Source: Nepenthes gracilis
Taxonomy: Eukaryota; Streptophyta; Magnoliopsida; Caryophyllales; Nepenthaceae
Length of the DNA: 64,000 bases
Assembly (NCBI GenBank): GCA_033239525.1
Contig: BSYO01000003.1
Coordinates: forward strand, 8,116,001 to 8,180,000
Reading direction: 5' to 3'
Positions 1 through 11,099 of this stretch are shown here, piece by piece. Made by a program: the position numbers and the translations under genes. How positions within the stretch are numbered: position 1 is the stretch's first letter; each line of letters opens with the position of its first letter. The notes below the pieces were generated by a model. The model worked only from the letters and a program-made list of their open reading frames with translations, made no database searches and had not been told where the DNA came from.

Positions 1-186
1 AACAAAGAGCCTAAAAGAGAGTAAAGAAGTACCTTCGAGATGAGAGAGCTCATAGTTGAACTCTCCTCTCTAGGGGCCTCGGACTCAACTAACTCAATTG
101 CAGCTGCCTCCCGCACCACATAATCCTCAGCCCGGCCTCGGTTGGCAGGGACAACTTCAACAAAACCAATGTTGGGGGCTCTGCCG

Positions 187-1574
187 CTACAAGATGATCC
201 GCAGCCCCAGTCTCCACTTCAACAGCGTGTGAAGTCCCAACAATGTCCTCGACCAGGACTTCGTCATGGACTCGAGCGGGAGCTCAATTGGACTGTAGAT
301 TTGGATTATAAGGTAAGGGAGCTCAACAGTCTCGACAATGGGTAGTGCCATAGCCCAGCTTTCCTTGGCCTTAGCAGTCTCAGAAATTATCATCGTACTC
401 GTTATCACTGCTTCCTCGGCTTGAGTCGACTCAATCTCCCACTTAGCCTGTACCTCGATAATGACCTCGGATGAATTATCCATCCAGTCCGAGACCTCTC
501 CAATGAAAACAGTAGAGATATCAGGCATAGGCTCATAGAGAGGAGGAGGGGCAGTAGAAGGTTCCGCAGACAGACCCACGACCTGAGAAGGCTACTCAAT
601 AGGCCCCATGACAGTTAATGGCCCGACGCCTTCAGCTCCTCGGACGGGCCCCTTCTTCCTTACCAACTACTCAATAGTGGTCTTGTCATCATCGGAAGAG
701 GAAAGGTACTCAACGATCACCGATGGCACTCCAAAGTCTCAGTCCAACGGCTTTTAGTTGTCCGCTCGGACACCTCCTCGATCCTCAGAGCTTGTCACCT
801 TTTCTTTGACTTCTTTTCTAGAAGAGCAAAAGGGGCACCAACGTTCTCAAGCTGAGGTTCCTACTTGGCCTCCTCCATGAAATTAGACCTCAGCCACTTA
901 TTTTTCTTATTTTCACTTAAAGAACCAAGGTTTGCCAACAGCAGGTCCGTGAAATCCTTCACGGCAGCCCTTTCCTCGGGCGTGGCGTCCTTACAAAGTT
1001 TGGACTCCATGTTGCCCCACTCATTGGGGCTAGCCCAATTCTCGCGGACCTCAAGAAAAAAGAACTTGTCCTTCCACCGCTTGGTGAAATCAGGGTTTCC
1101 ACCACTGATGGTAAGGAACTCAGGGCGATGAATAATCACAATCCAATCCTACCCATGGCCAAACCTCAAGATGACCTTCAATGCCACAATATCGAAGATC
1201 TTTTTGTGGTAGCGAGCAAAAATATAGAAGGAGACCAGATACCTGACAGCATTGGGTTGGAGTCTAGCCACAGGGATTTTGAGGCCCCTCATCAACTCAA
1301 AGAACTCCAAAGGTGTAGGATATCGAAAACCACCTAGGAGGTAGATTTCGTAAACAATAATAAAGCTGTCAGGTGGGCTGCAAGCCCTCTTGTGGGCGTC
1401 AAGAACTACCATACCCATTAAGCTTAGGATCCTGTACCATGCTCGAATGACCTCAAGATCAGCCAAAGTTAGCGATGAAGCAAAATCTTTCACTCCAGAT
1501 GCCATGAAAAAGCCTAGGAAAACGAAGAAGAAGGAGGAGGAAATCGCCAAAGGAAAGCCTAGAAGTTGAGACAA
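187..1574 (-). pseudogene. Decayed antisense ORF of a Gypsy-type element (plant 'putative gypsy type transposon' domain)
   Basis: Minus-strand reading frames at 1574-1149, 1139-861 and 579-187 are pieces of one protein broken by frameshifts. The first contains a stretch with FARYHKKIFDIVAL near its end; the second has a W-K-D/R-F-F-F-L-E-V segment (FTKRWKDKFFFLEV). Both resemble the plant protein domain known as putative gypsy-type transposon (Transposase_28), as I remember it. The 3' part is Ser/Glu-rich and low in complexity. It is antisense to the adjacent LTR, as expected for the extra ORF of Tat elements. The role of such ORFs is not known to me. Frameshifts and stops make it non-functional. 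A gag of an oppositely oriented element is the alternative. Confidence 0.5.
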
Positions 1575-2073
1575 GTTTGAACACTTGAAAATTTTGAGCG
1601 TGCAAATGAAAATGGTAAAGGGAGAAATGATTTAAACGGCCAACAAATTCAAAAAGGTGCACCTCATTAATTGCCTTACCACGTGTCGACTCCCCACAGG
1701 TCGCTAGCAATGATGGCCTTTCACTTCCCAAAATCGCAATTAATGCCCATTTAATGCTCAGGTTAGTGTGTTTTTACTGCGCCAAATGGTTGTGCAGCAC
1801 AGCGCTTCGAATCCGAGATGAAAGTTCGCGGACAACTCCCATTTAGACCATTGACTCCGGCTATGTCCTCGAATTCTTTCCTCAGTTATCAGACTGTGGT
1901 CACTTTATCAAAGGAATTCTGGCTGAGTCACCCAGGGAAAGACCGCGAGTACTTGAAAAGCTTACTCTTGAGAACTGGAGCATTAGGCTGCGGACAAAAA
2001 GGGATGTTCTAAAAGATCATATTAATACCAAAGTCGCACATATCAAAAGTTGAGATTCTCGAACATTTTGGCA

Positions 2074-3142
2074 TGGGGGGCTAGTAATGGATAATGAATA
2101 CCCAAGGCCCAATCAAGAAACCCGTTTTCGTGAAATGGGACCGAGTCTATAGAAGGCCCAAGAAGCAATCATGACCCAAGAGGATACATGGGCTCTAGAG
2201 ACCCAAGGATTTAGGTCCACGTCCCAAGAAACCCAAGTAGTTAAGTTGGTCTAAGAGGCTGGCTTGGCTTTAGAAACCCTAGGATGTAATAAAGATCAAA
2301 AACCTCGATGAAGATGAGGATAGTTTGCGCTAAAACCCTGAGGATACGGCACAGAGGATATGGCTCTAAGAACCCAAAGACTCAATACTGAGCAAGTCCT
2401 CAGTTGAAATCCGAGGACATCTGTCACCAAGCGTCCACGAACTTGACTTGATGAGGGCCAAAGCCTTCGTCGATGACGTAGACTCTGAAAAATCTCCAGC
2501 AACACGAACACAGAAAGGAAGCTCAGGAAAACCGAGAGCGCTGACTCAAAAGGATGACGTTCGCAAAGGCATACGCATTCTCTCCAACACGCAATCTTCA
2601 CAGGGAATGATAGCCTGTAGAGCATGTGCGATCACTGTAGAAGTGACGTCTCACAGAGCTAACCCGCATGCACGAAATCTTTTTGACAAAGTAAAATAGA
2701 TTTGTAGAGTTTGTGACAGGATCTACTGCACACACTACCTCCACGTGGCTGCTCCACGCAGGAGGGCTCAACTATTATATAAGTATTCACTATATATCTA
2801 ACCAAGGACCGACTTTTTCACACTTATATTTACGCCCACAGAGAGAGAAAAGACAGGCAACTCACACAACCAATTGAGAGAATATTTATATTTATGAAAG
2901 TGATTCCAGATAATCACTTTTACACTTAGTTTTCCACCATTTGTACTCAAACAACATATTAGTGAAAACTTTCTCGGACTCAAAATCTCATGATTTTTTT
3001 CTCTCATTTAGAAGAGGGTTTTCCATATAAAACGACACATGTCACCGTTTCTCACTCTCTCCCTTCTACTTAAACTCTATATTTGTGTTACTCTGCATTC
3101 GGGTTCTCATTCATACAGAATTTAGGATCCTAGAACGCAACA
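2074..3142 (+). repeat. LTR (3' LTR of the element at the left edge)
   Basis: About 1.07 kb, ending ...GCAACA at 3142. The U3-like part is rich in short 'cccaag' phrases, a TATA-like box sits at about 2776 (ctattatataag), and a pyrimidine-rich U5 tail (3040-3070) precedes the end. A related copy lies at 22228-23384: shared landmarks are the 'aatacccaaggccca' start region, the 'catgattttttttctctcatt' block (2990-3010 and 23170-23190) and the ACACAACA/GCAACA end. The left boundary is uncertain by some 10-20 bases. Confidence 0.55.
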
Positions 3143-3780
3143 AATATTAATAAGAAAAATCAATAGAAATCTCATTGGTAAAACTTTAAAAAGTGTAATA
3201 TTATTTATATATTTATTTATATTAAAATTATTTAAAATAGGTATAAATTTTACTTTTTTATTTTTTTTATTTCTCACTTGGCACACTAATTTTAATAATT
3301 TTAATAAAAAAAATATTTAAATACTATTTAAAAAAGTGTTACGCGTTGCCATATGTATGTATACGTTGATTGGGGGGTCTTCAAAATGGGAATGGTAGGA
3401 CAATAATAAAAATGAGAAAAAAATACCATGAATGATATAAATTTAAAATCAAGTATTTTTTTTTTTTTTTTTTTTTGTGATTTTTTCTTAATTTTGATTT
3501 TTTTAAAATTTATTTTAAATATATATTTTTTCATATTTTATAATAATTTTTACTTTAGTATATGTTTTATTCTCTATAAAATTCAGACGAGTCATCATGT
3601 AAACATTCTAAAATTTAACTTAATTTTAATTTATTTGATGCTTTTATTTTTTACATGTGATTTTTTTTATATACACGTAAGATGTGATTTTTTTAATTTA
3701 ATATTTTTTTATAAAATAAAATTGTTATTAAATAAAAACTGAGGAAGTTCAAAAATATTTATAATTTAAAAAAAAATAAA
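3143..3780. other. AT-rich spacer upstream of the F-box gene
   Basis: No gene is visible. The stretch is strongly AT-rich with a T run at 3459-3476 and many short A/T runs. ORFs in it are low-complexity Phe/Ile/Lys translations. It presumably holds distal promoter sequence of the F-box gene. Confidence 0.6.
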
Positions 3781-4382
3781 ACAATGGGCCCAAGCCCAGC
3801 TCCTGTCTCCCTCTCTCTCTCGCTCGCTCGCTCGGTCGCCCTCTATCTTCCGCCGCCTTGACAAGCTTCTGCAACAGAAAGGGAGAGCATAAGCCTTTCC
3901 ATTGAATCTCTCGGTACGCTCCTTCAACTCGGATCAGTAAATCAGTTTTATTGCATGTTATTTATAGTTCGATCGTTTGAATTTCTTGCTAATGTTACGC
4001 TCATTATTTGTCTGATTGATGTCTATCTGCATTCAGAATTTACAAATCACGAATTCTATGTGCATAATTTTTGTGGCCTAGTCAAGAACTGCAATAAATT
4101 TGAGATGATATCTGTGTTTCGATATGACTGTTTGGCTGGCTAAGAAAATGTGTGAAGGGATCGGGTAAATTTGGGTTCAACTGATAGTGCCTCTGTTGTT
4201 CATTAGGGTTTGTAGATTTCTAAGCTGCTAAATGTATCCTAACAATGAAATTCGAGATCAAGGTTAAACTCATATTTAGTCCTTTGTTTGTCGAGCTTCT
4301 GCTTGTTTCTGCTGCTGTGCTTTTTCATGATTTTACTGGGTTCTGCTTAATATTCTCACAGGGACTTAGAGTTACTGAGTGC
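3781..4382 (+). promoter_or_regulatory. Proximal promoter and 5' leader (with leader intron) of the F-box gene
   Basis: A 'tgggcccaagccc' element (3784-3796) resembles the TGGGCC/site II motif common in plant promoters. A CT/CG-rich tract (3809-3840), typical of plant 5' leaders, follows. A leader intron is likely from 3914 (cg|gtacgc) to 4361 (ttctcacag|ggac), ending 21 nt before the ATG at 4383. No upstream exon coding is implied. Placement of the transcription start is inference. Confidence 0.5.
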
Positions 4383-5898
4383 ATGGACAATTCCTTGGCT
4401 CCAGATTTTCTAAGTGATTTGCCGTTGAGCATTACGGAAAACATTCTTGCATTGTTGCCAATAAGAGATGCTGTTAAAACAAGCATCTTGTCAAGCAAAT
4501 GGAGGTACAGATGGGCTAGTGTTCCAAAGCTTGTTTTTGATGATAATTGTGTCAACTTTTCAATTGACAAGGCGAGTGCTGAAAACAATCTTATTAAGTT
4601 TATCACCCATGTCCTCCTACTGCACAGAGGACCAATTCATAAGTTCAAGCTGTCTACTTCTTACTTACAAAGTTGCCCTGATATCGATCAGTGGATACTT
4701 TTCCTTTCAAGGAATGATATTAGGGAGTTATCCCTCGAATTAGGTGAAGGTGATTGGTTCAGGGTGCCTTCTTGCCTGTTTTCATGCAAAAAATTGACTC
4801 ATTTGGACTTGTTTCGCTGTGAACTGGATCCTCCACCCTCCTTTAGAGGATTCTTGTTTCTCAAGAGCCTCAATCTTCAACAAGTTTCAGTGGCTCCTGA
4901 CACAATTGAAAGTCTTGTTGCAAACTGTCCTCTTCTCGAGAGTTTGACATTGTCATACTTTGATAGTTTGGAGCTTAGTATCTGGGCGCCAAATCTCAAG
5001 AATTTATACTTGGAAGGAGAATTCAAAGAAGTATGCCTGGAGAATACTCCGTGTTTGGCTGTTATGTCTATTGCTTTGTATATGACTGATGACATTGCTG
5101 CACACTTCGAGCATAGTTCTAGTTGCAACTTTGTCCAGTTTCTTGGTGGTGCTCCTAATCTTGAGAGGCTAATTGGACATATCTACTTCACAAAGGTAAC
5201 AACATATTATAACTATACCTGCAATTATCAGAAGTTAACAAATCAAAACCAGTATTGTTGGTGTCCTGCCCTTTAAGTTTTCTGCTTTTGTTTCTTTGAG
5301 GAACCAGCGTTTTGACACCTAGATTCATTTGCTCTTCTCTTATTTGCTCAGTATTTGAGTATAGGCATTGAACAGTGGAAACTCCCATTGGCATACAATC
5401 ATTTAAGGATTATTGAATTGTATCAAGTGAGTTTTGAAGACATGAAAGAGATACTGGTGGTTCTTCACCTGATTATGAACTCCCCTAATTTAAAGGAGCT
5501 TCAAATCTCGGTAAGGAACTCTTGTTTTAGTAATTCCAAGATCATCCTTTTATTTGATCATGCATACTAGGATATTTTGGTTAATGTTATCGATTTTCAT
5601 GCAGGGTTCCTCGAATACACTAGCTGCACTGGAAGCTCCTGATTTGGATTTTTGGGACACTGAATGCCCATCAAATTGCACATTCAAACGTCTCCAAACT
5701 GTGAAGATGACGGATATGTGTGGTGTGCCGCATGAGATGGAATTAATCAAATTTTTGCTTGGCAATTCACCAGCTCTCGAGATGATGAGTATAACACCCT
5801 GTTTATATGTTACCGATGCAAGAATAAACATGTTGATAGAATTATTGAGGTTTCAGCGGGCTTCTCCTCGAGCTGAAATCATATTTATTCAAGAGTAA
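4383..5898 (+). CDS. F-box/LRR (RNI-like) protein, At1g13570 type
   Basis: Three exons join in frame: 4383-5195, 5352-5510 and 5605-5898, all with GT-AG introns, giving 421 residues. The ATG at 4383 is chosen because the F-box begins right after it (LPLSITENILALLPIRDAVK, about residues 14-33, followed by W-R-Y-R-W); the open frame upstream to 4245 lies mostly in a predicted leader intron. The rest is leucine-rich repeats, ending in the conserved FIQE tail. The family resembles Arabidopsis F-box/RNI-like proteins such as At1g13570; no C-terminal FBD domain is obvious. Such proteins are substrate adaptors of SCF ubiquitin ligases, binding SKP1/ASK through the F-box; the substrate is unknown. 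Exon 2 starts YLSIG and exon 3 starts GSSN, both matching family sequence, so the gene looks intact. Confidence 0.9.
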
Positions 5899-7133
5899 AA
5901 TCCCAATGAAAATGTTTATTTCAGCGGAAAATTAGTCTTCAACTCTCCATTCATTCATCTGTTCCACATCATAAAATACACGTAATTATACTCCAAGCAG
6001 AAGGGAAAATTCATTGCTTTGCTCATAGTAGACAGTCATTTGCCTAACATAGCTGCCCATCCTATTCACCATACAATTAGAATAACTTGAAGCACTGGCG
6101 TCCCCCCACTTTCACGTGAGGGGAAATTTCTCTTTTGGACATTCCATAATAGAAAGCTAGGTTTCACATGAATGGAGGAAGGTTCATGGAGGCTTGAAAA
6201 AACTTATATGGCCCCCATTTGTACCAGTCTGTTGCTCTACCAGCTGAGCTATCCCAACTGTTCTCAATAATAGTATGACGATGTCTCCTATAAAACGGCA
6301 TCCACGTGTTTTTTTTTTTTTCCATTTATTTTGGGGATGGTGTTGGACAAGGACAATCAGCTCACAGGTCATACTGTTGATTCAGAAGAGAAGTCTGTTT
6401 TTGTTCTATTTTTGTTACGTTTTTCGCTGACAGTACTTCAGGGAGGTGAACATGCTAAAACTACAGGATGCTGTCAACAAGAAGGGAAATCTTGTGGGTT
6501 CTGTGAGTGATCTGTCCTTGCCTTTAGAACACTGTTCATTTTATTGAGAGTGTTCATCAGAACAGTAAGTTGATATTTGGATAGAATAACGGCTCCTGTT
6601 CTTTTCCCTCTCTTAGACTTACAATCATCTTCAAGCATCCGAAACAGTAAATTAGTAATCCAATTCATCAACTTCAAAGGGTTCATTTATACTACAAGTT
6701 TAAACATCTTTAGACACCCTGAACATTGGGAAGAATTAACACCTTTATGTCGAACGTTTGAACTTATACACTGCTTGTTTACGGAAAGGTCAAAAAATGA
6801 TTGAAAAAAAAAAAAAAAAACAGAAAGCTGAAATAGCTAGATTACAAAGCAATAGCTCTTCCATGGTACATCGAACTCTCTTGCTGAATAATTGCTTCAA
6901 AAAAAAATTTCTATATGCTCACATATGTGAGTGAAAACAACAATCAAAACCCTTCTGAAGGCATCATTTTACAAGCTCTCATGGGCGTTCCCAGATACGA
7001 CGAAAACTCCCCTTCTGATGATAACAATGATGAACAAGATGGCTATAGATGTTGTGTACAAGAAACATATTTTATTGCAAAATCTTCTTGCCAAAGTTTT
7101 TCGCACATGAACCTTCTGGGTCCTAAAAACATG
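5899..7133. other. Intergenic: 3' flanks of two convergent genes
   Basis: Contains the 3' UTR of the F-box gene, a tRNA-like fragment (6211-6263, listed separately), a T-run (6309-6320), an A-run (6804-6821) and the 3' UTR of the receptor kinase, which reads in from the right. ORFs here are short and resemble nothing I recognise. Confidence 0.6.
6211..6263 (-). tRNA. tRNA 5'-half-like fragment (pseudo-tRNA)
   Basis: On the minus strand the sequence GGGATAGCTCAGCTGGTAGA is a perfect D-arm/A-box (TAGCTCAGCTGG fits TRGCNNAGYNGG), with a 4-bp D stem (GCTC/GAGC). The following bases (ACAGACTGGTACAAATG) do not form a good anticodon stem, and no B-box (GGTTCRANNC) or matching acceptor strand follows. 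It resembles the 5' part of plastid trnF from memory, so a partial plastid-derived insertion or a tRNA-derived repeat head are both possible. It is not a functional tRNA. Confidence 0.4.
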
Positions 7134-10100
7134 TTATCTGGGTCCAGAGAGCTCCATTGCTTGCACTAGTAAAGAAGAATCATCAGTAAGATCGGAGTAA
7201 CGTTCTGAAGAGGAGAACTCGTTGACCTTGCACCTTATTAGTTCAGCTCGTTGAGAAGCTTCCCATTTCTCTGCAAGGCCATCGCCCTCGAGCATCCTGA
7301 CCACTTCCGACATCTTTGGTCTGCTGCTCGGAAGGTATTGAGTGCATAACAGAGCTACTTGAACCAGCTCCTCTATCTCAATTGGATCATAATGGTTCTT
7401 TAAAACCCTGTCTACAATCCCGTCCAGCTTCTTTTCTTGGTGAATTTTCTTGACCTGCAAACATGTCCTTAAAATTTTGTAAAAACCCTGTTAAAAATAA
7501 CACAAATCTACCATGGATTAATGAAAATACATTTCAGTTGTCATATAAGCTCACCAAATCAAGCATGGCTCCTTTCTGATTTGCACCTTTGCCGAACTCT
7601 AGTGCAGTCTGCCCAGTGATCAACTCCAGCAGGAGTATGCCAAATCCAAAGACATCAGTTTTCTCCGACGACTGGCCGGTGGAGAGATATTCCGGTGCTA
7701 TATGCCCCACTGTGCCTCTGACGGCTGTTGTGATATGCGAATCGCAGTGATCCAATAGCTTTGCCAGTCCAAAATCACCCACCACTGCCTCACAGCAATC
7801 ATCGAGCAGAATGTTTGCAGCCTTGACATCTCTATGGATTATCTTGGGATCGCATTGCTCATGCAGGTACAGCAAGCCTCTTGCAGCTCCTAATGCTATT
7901 CTTTTCCTGGAGGCCCAGTCTAACGCTGGCTTTGCTGCAGGAAAACAAATTGGAAACTAGTAGCCCATGAGGCTTCTGATAAGAGGGATGAGTATTTTCT
8001 CTTTTTTTTTCCTGTTAGTATTTCTAGCTTCTGCTTAAAGAAAATACAATAACAATAAAGTCTTAAATCTTACTATTAGGATAGATTATATGGAGCTGCT
8101 TTTATTATTTCACTTAATTTAGTATATTATCATTTAATACCAAAAGCTATTTTAAATTATTTTTTTATTATATTACTCTAAATTTTTATAAGTTTTATTT
8201 TTCATTTCTTTTATCTAACTATAGGGCAAAAAGTAGCCCGTGAGATGCTTGATAAGAGTAATAGGTATTTTTTCTTCTTCTTATACTGTTTCTAGCTTCG
8301 GTAAGTAGAATCATTGGTTCAATTAAGAACTCTTGAAAAGCTTATTTCACCGCCTCAATTATTTAAAAGCCAACCCCCACCCATTCGGCCCAAAGAAGCA
8401 AGAATGCATAGCAAAGAAGGGTGGATTGTAAAGTGCGGTGGATAAACCAAGAATGCACAGCAAAGCTTCAGTTTTAGAGCAACTTCGGGATACTTGATGT
8501 TTTGATGGCTGAATAACACGGTTATAGTTATGAAGAGTGAACAAGGGCAAGGGCAATTATGTTGTTAGTAACCTCTTGCAAAATTCAGAAGCAAATTTCA
8601 TGGTATAACCTGGATGCTACCAACCACTGCATTTGGAATACACTGGGAGCCCAAAAAAAAAAGAAAACAATAACAACAACAAATGCTAAAGTCTCAATAA
8701 ATAATGTTGACTATATGAATTAGTTTTTATTATTTCACAAGATTTACTACAATATCATTCAAATGTAAATATAATGTTAAAAGTCATTCCACTAAAGCCA
8801 CAAGCACTAGTGCAATGTCGTGTCTAAGCAAATCCACCAAATCACAGTATTAGTATCTGTCATACCTTTGAGACGAGCAGCCACACTGCCATTGGACATG
8901 TAAGGGTAGACCAAAAGCCTCTCGGTCGTCGTCATGCAAAATCCATAAAGGCGGAGGAGGTTGCGGTGAACAGCAAGGCTGATCATCTCGACCTCCGTCT
9001 GGAATTGGATCTCCCCTCCAATGGCATTTCCGTCTTTGAGCCTCTTCACAGCGACAACAGTCCCATCCAGGAGGTATCCCTTGTACACAATTCCAAACCC
9101 ACCATTTCCAAGTATGTTCTTGCTGCTGAAGTTGTTTGTTGCTAACTGAAGCTCTCTGAATGAAAATCTTCTCAAGTTTCCTAAGCAAACTGGCTGATGA
9201 TGTTCTTCTGAAATTACGCCCAGCAGTCATAAATTTCTAAAGGTGAATTACTGATCTCCCAAAAACAGTAATAACTATGCAACTAGTGTTTGATCAGATC
9301 GTACTAACCATTAACATCAAAGAACCTCTGTTTTTTGTGCCTTTGTCTCCACCATAAAAGGAATCCAAACCCAGCAGTCAGAATGCAAATGCAAGCTAGA
9401 CTCGTACCAAAGGCTAAGGCAACTTTGTGACCTCCCGGCTTTCCGGAAGGTGGTGAACCTTAAGTTTACATAGAAGATTTTTTCAATTGGATACATGCTT
9501 GCAAATAATCCAAGTTTTGAAGTAGTTATGGTTAGAGATGACTGGATTATAACTTACTCTGTGAATTATTCAAGTTGAATGAAATGGGCAACTGTGTCAT
9601 TCCATAGCAATCGTTCTCAGTCCCCGTGGCACATATTTGAGGATTTCCCACAATGCTGAGTTAAGATAATGTTATGGTGAAACTTCAACAAATGCTTCTT
9701 TGTCTTCAGAAGAGGGTAGAGGAAAGAACAAAGTACAGCATATAGGAAGTGGACTCACTTAAATGTTTTGGCTTGGAACTTAGGCACAGGACCACTCAAA
9801 TTATTGTAAGACAGGTCCCTGAAGCAGGAGACGAAATTTGCAGACGCCTTATTTAGATACTAAATCTAAGCAAGGAAAAACCAAATTTATTTTATGACTG
9901 TAAAAGTAAAATGGGTCGAAGGAGATCTATTTACATGAAAGCAAGCTGGGTCTTGTCAGCCAAGGAGAAAGGAATTGCTCCAGAGAGACTGTTGTTGTTT
10001 AGCCTCCTGATGCAAATTTTAAAGCACCTCCATGTCAGATTTTTAGTGAATAATACAAGATCTATGCAATCCAGTGCCCATAAAATGGAATTACTTACAG

Positions 10101-10950
10101 GTATTGAAGACTAATCAGATGAGAAAGAGAAGTGGGTATTTCTCCTGTAAACAAGTTATTTGAAAGATCAAGTGTTTGAAGCTCTGTGAGCCTTCCAATC
10201 TGAGCAGGAATTGGACCTGTCAAGTTGTTATTCTGAAGCAACCTGCCAAGATTTGGAGGAACAAAATCTTTTTAAGTTCTGTTTCCTTATTTGGGGTGGA
10301 GAGGGTGCAAATTTGATCTCTCTCTCTCTCTCTCTCAATTAGTGATGAGTGCTTACACAATCTGGAGATTTGTCAAGTTCCCAATGCTTGGGGAAAGAGT
10401 GCCTGATAAGTTCTGGCTTGGAGTCCCTCTGCATATAGGACATGAAAAACTATGCTTCATTTACTTCACACTGTTAATTTCATTTTCAACAATTAATGCT
10501 CCTCGTTGCATGAAAAAAAGCATCGAAGTTCATACACATTAGCTATAAAAATGTCTTCTACTTCATAAAACAGAAAAAACAGAGCGAAACTTACAGGCCA
10601 ATGACTAGGTTATCTGGGGAACAAGTGACCATAGCCCAGCTACAAGGATCAACAGCATTTCTATCCCAATTACCAAGAACACCATGTGGGTCCACCAAAG
10701 TAGCTTTGATATCCATCAGAGCTAGAACTAAAGAAGAAGATTAACCATATTCCAAATTATACCATGCTCCCATCTTTGAGAATATAATAAAGCTGCTACT
10801 TCAATAATGAATGTAAATGGAAGTGAAGAGAGTTATGTTACCTTCATAGTTGACACCTTTTGGTGAGAGCAAACCATTAACACAAGTCCACAAGCAGAAC
10901 AAAGCAACAAAACTCAACGCTCCTACTGATCTTCTTGTTCTTATTTTCAT
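7134..10950 (-). CDS. LRR receptor-like kinase of the NSP-interacting kinase (NIK) family
   Basis: Eleven exons (descending): 10950-10842, 10727-10595, 10428-10357, 10242-10099, 10006-9935, 9818-9759, 9655-9558, 9458-9309, 9207-8866, 7934-7555, 7454-7134. All are GT-AG and in frame: 626 residues, against about 630 for NIKs. Order: signal peptide (1-26), LRR N-terminal cap with DPCSW, LRRs split by 72/144-nt phase-2 exons as in the LRR-II subfamily, Pro-rich stalk, membrane segment about 242-266, kinase. Motifs: glycine loop GNGGFG (313-318), Lys334, HRD (427-429), DFG (447-449), APE, and Thr462/Thr463 in the activation segment matching the regulatory Thr of NIK1. The tail [20 protein letters not shown] is the NIK family ending. 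NIKs are plasma-membrane co-receptor kinases in immune and antiviral signalling. I cannot tell NIK1, 2 or 3 apart. The kinase looks catalytically complete. Confidence 0.93.
7960..8312. repeat. Diverged direct duplication inside intron 10 of the receptor kinase gene
   Basis: The block starting 'gtagcccatgaggcttctgataagag' at 7960 recurs at 8233 as 'gtagcccgtgagatgcttgataagag', both followed by a T/C-rich run and 'tttctagcttc'. The offset is about 273 bp. The repeats explain part of the unusual 931-bp length of this intron (7935-8865). Confidence 0.6.
10317..10336. repeat. (CT)n microsatellite in a receptor-kinase intron
   Basis: About ten CT units between exons 3 and 4 of the receptor kinase gene; on the coding strand it reads as (GA)n just downstream of the exon-3 donor. 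Confidence 0.85.
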
Positions 10951-11099
10951 TGAGGAAAACGTTGGACACCGGGTGCGCAGATGCCAAAACCAGCTTCCGA
11001 TTGAGAAGGAAGATGGTAGCAGCAGTTTGATGAATTCAAGAGGGGGAATAAGGACTGGGTTTCTTCAAATCTTGTGAAATAGTGATGTCACAGCCAATC

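Larger units (their letters stand above)
1..3142 (+). mobile_element. 3' portion of a Ty3/Gypsy (probably Tat-lineage) LTR retrotransposon
   Basis: The window opens inside a retroelement. A plus-oriented LTR-like block (about 2074-3142) ends in GCAACA, has a G-run (2075-2080) that could be the end of a polypurine tract at its left edge, and carries a TATA-like box near 2776. To its left lies a broken coding region on the opposite strand (187-1574). In plant Tat-lineage Ty3/Gypsy elements (Ogre, Retand, Grande and relatives) an extra ORF, often antisense, is known between pol and the 3' LTR, and this layout fits that arrangement. The gag-pol part would lie left of the window. Element type is inferred from layout; no reverse transcriptase is visible here. 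Confidence 0.5.

Noticed and set aside
3428..3742. 104-codon ORF
   Set aside because: Phe/Ile/Tyr-only translation of an AT-rich, poly-T region.
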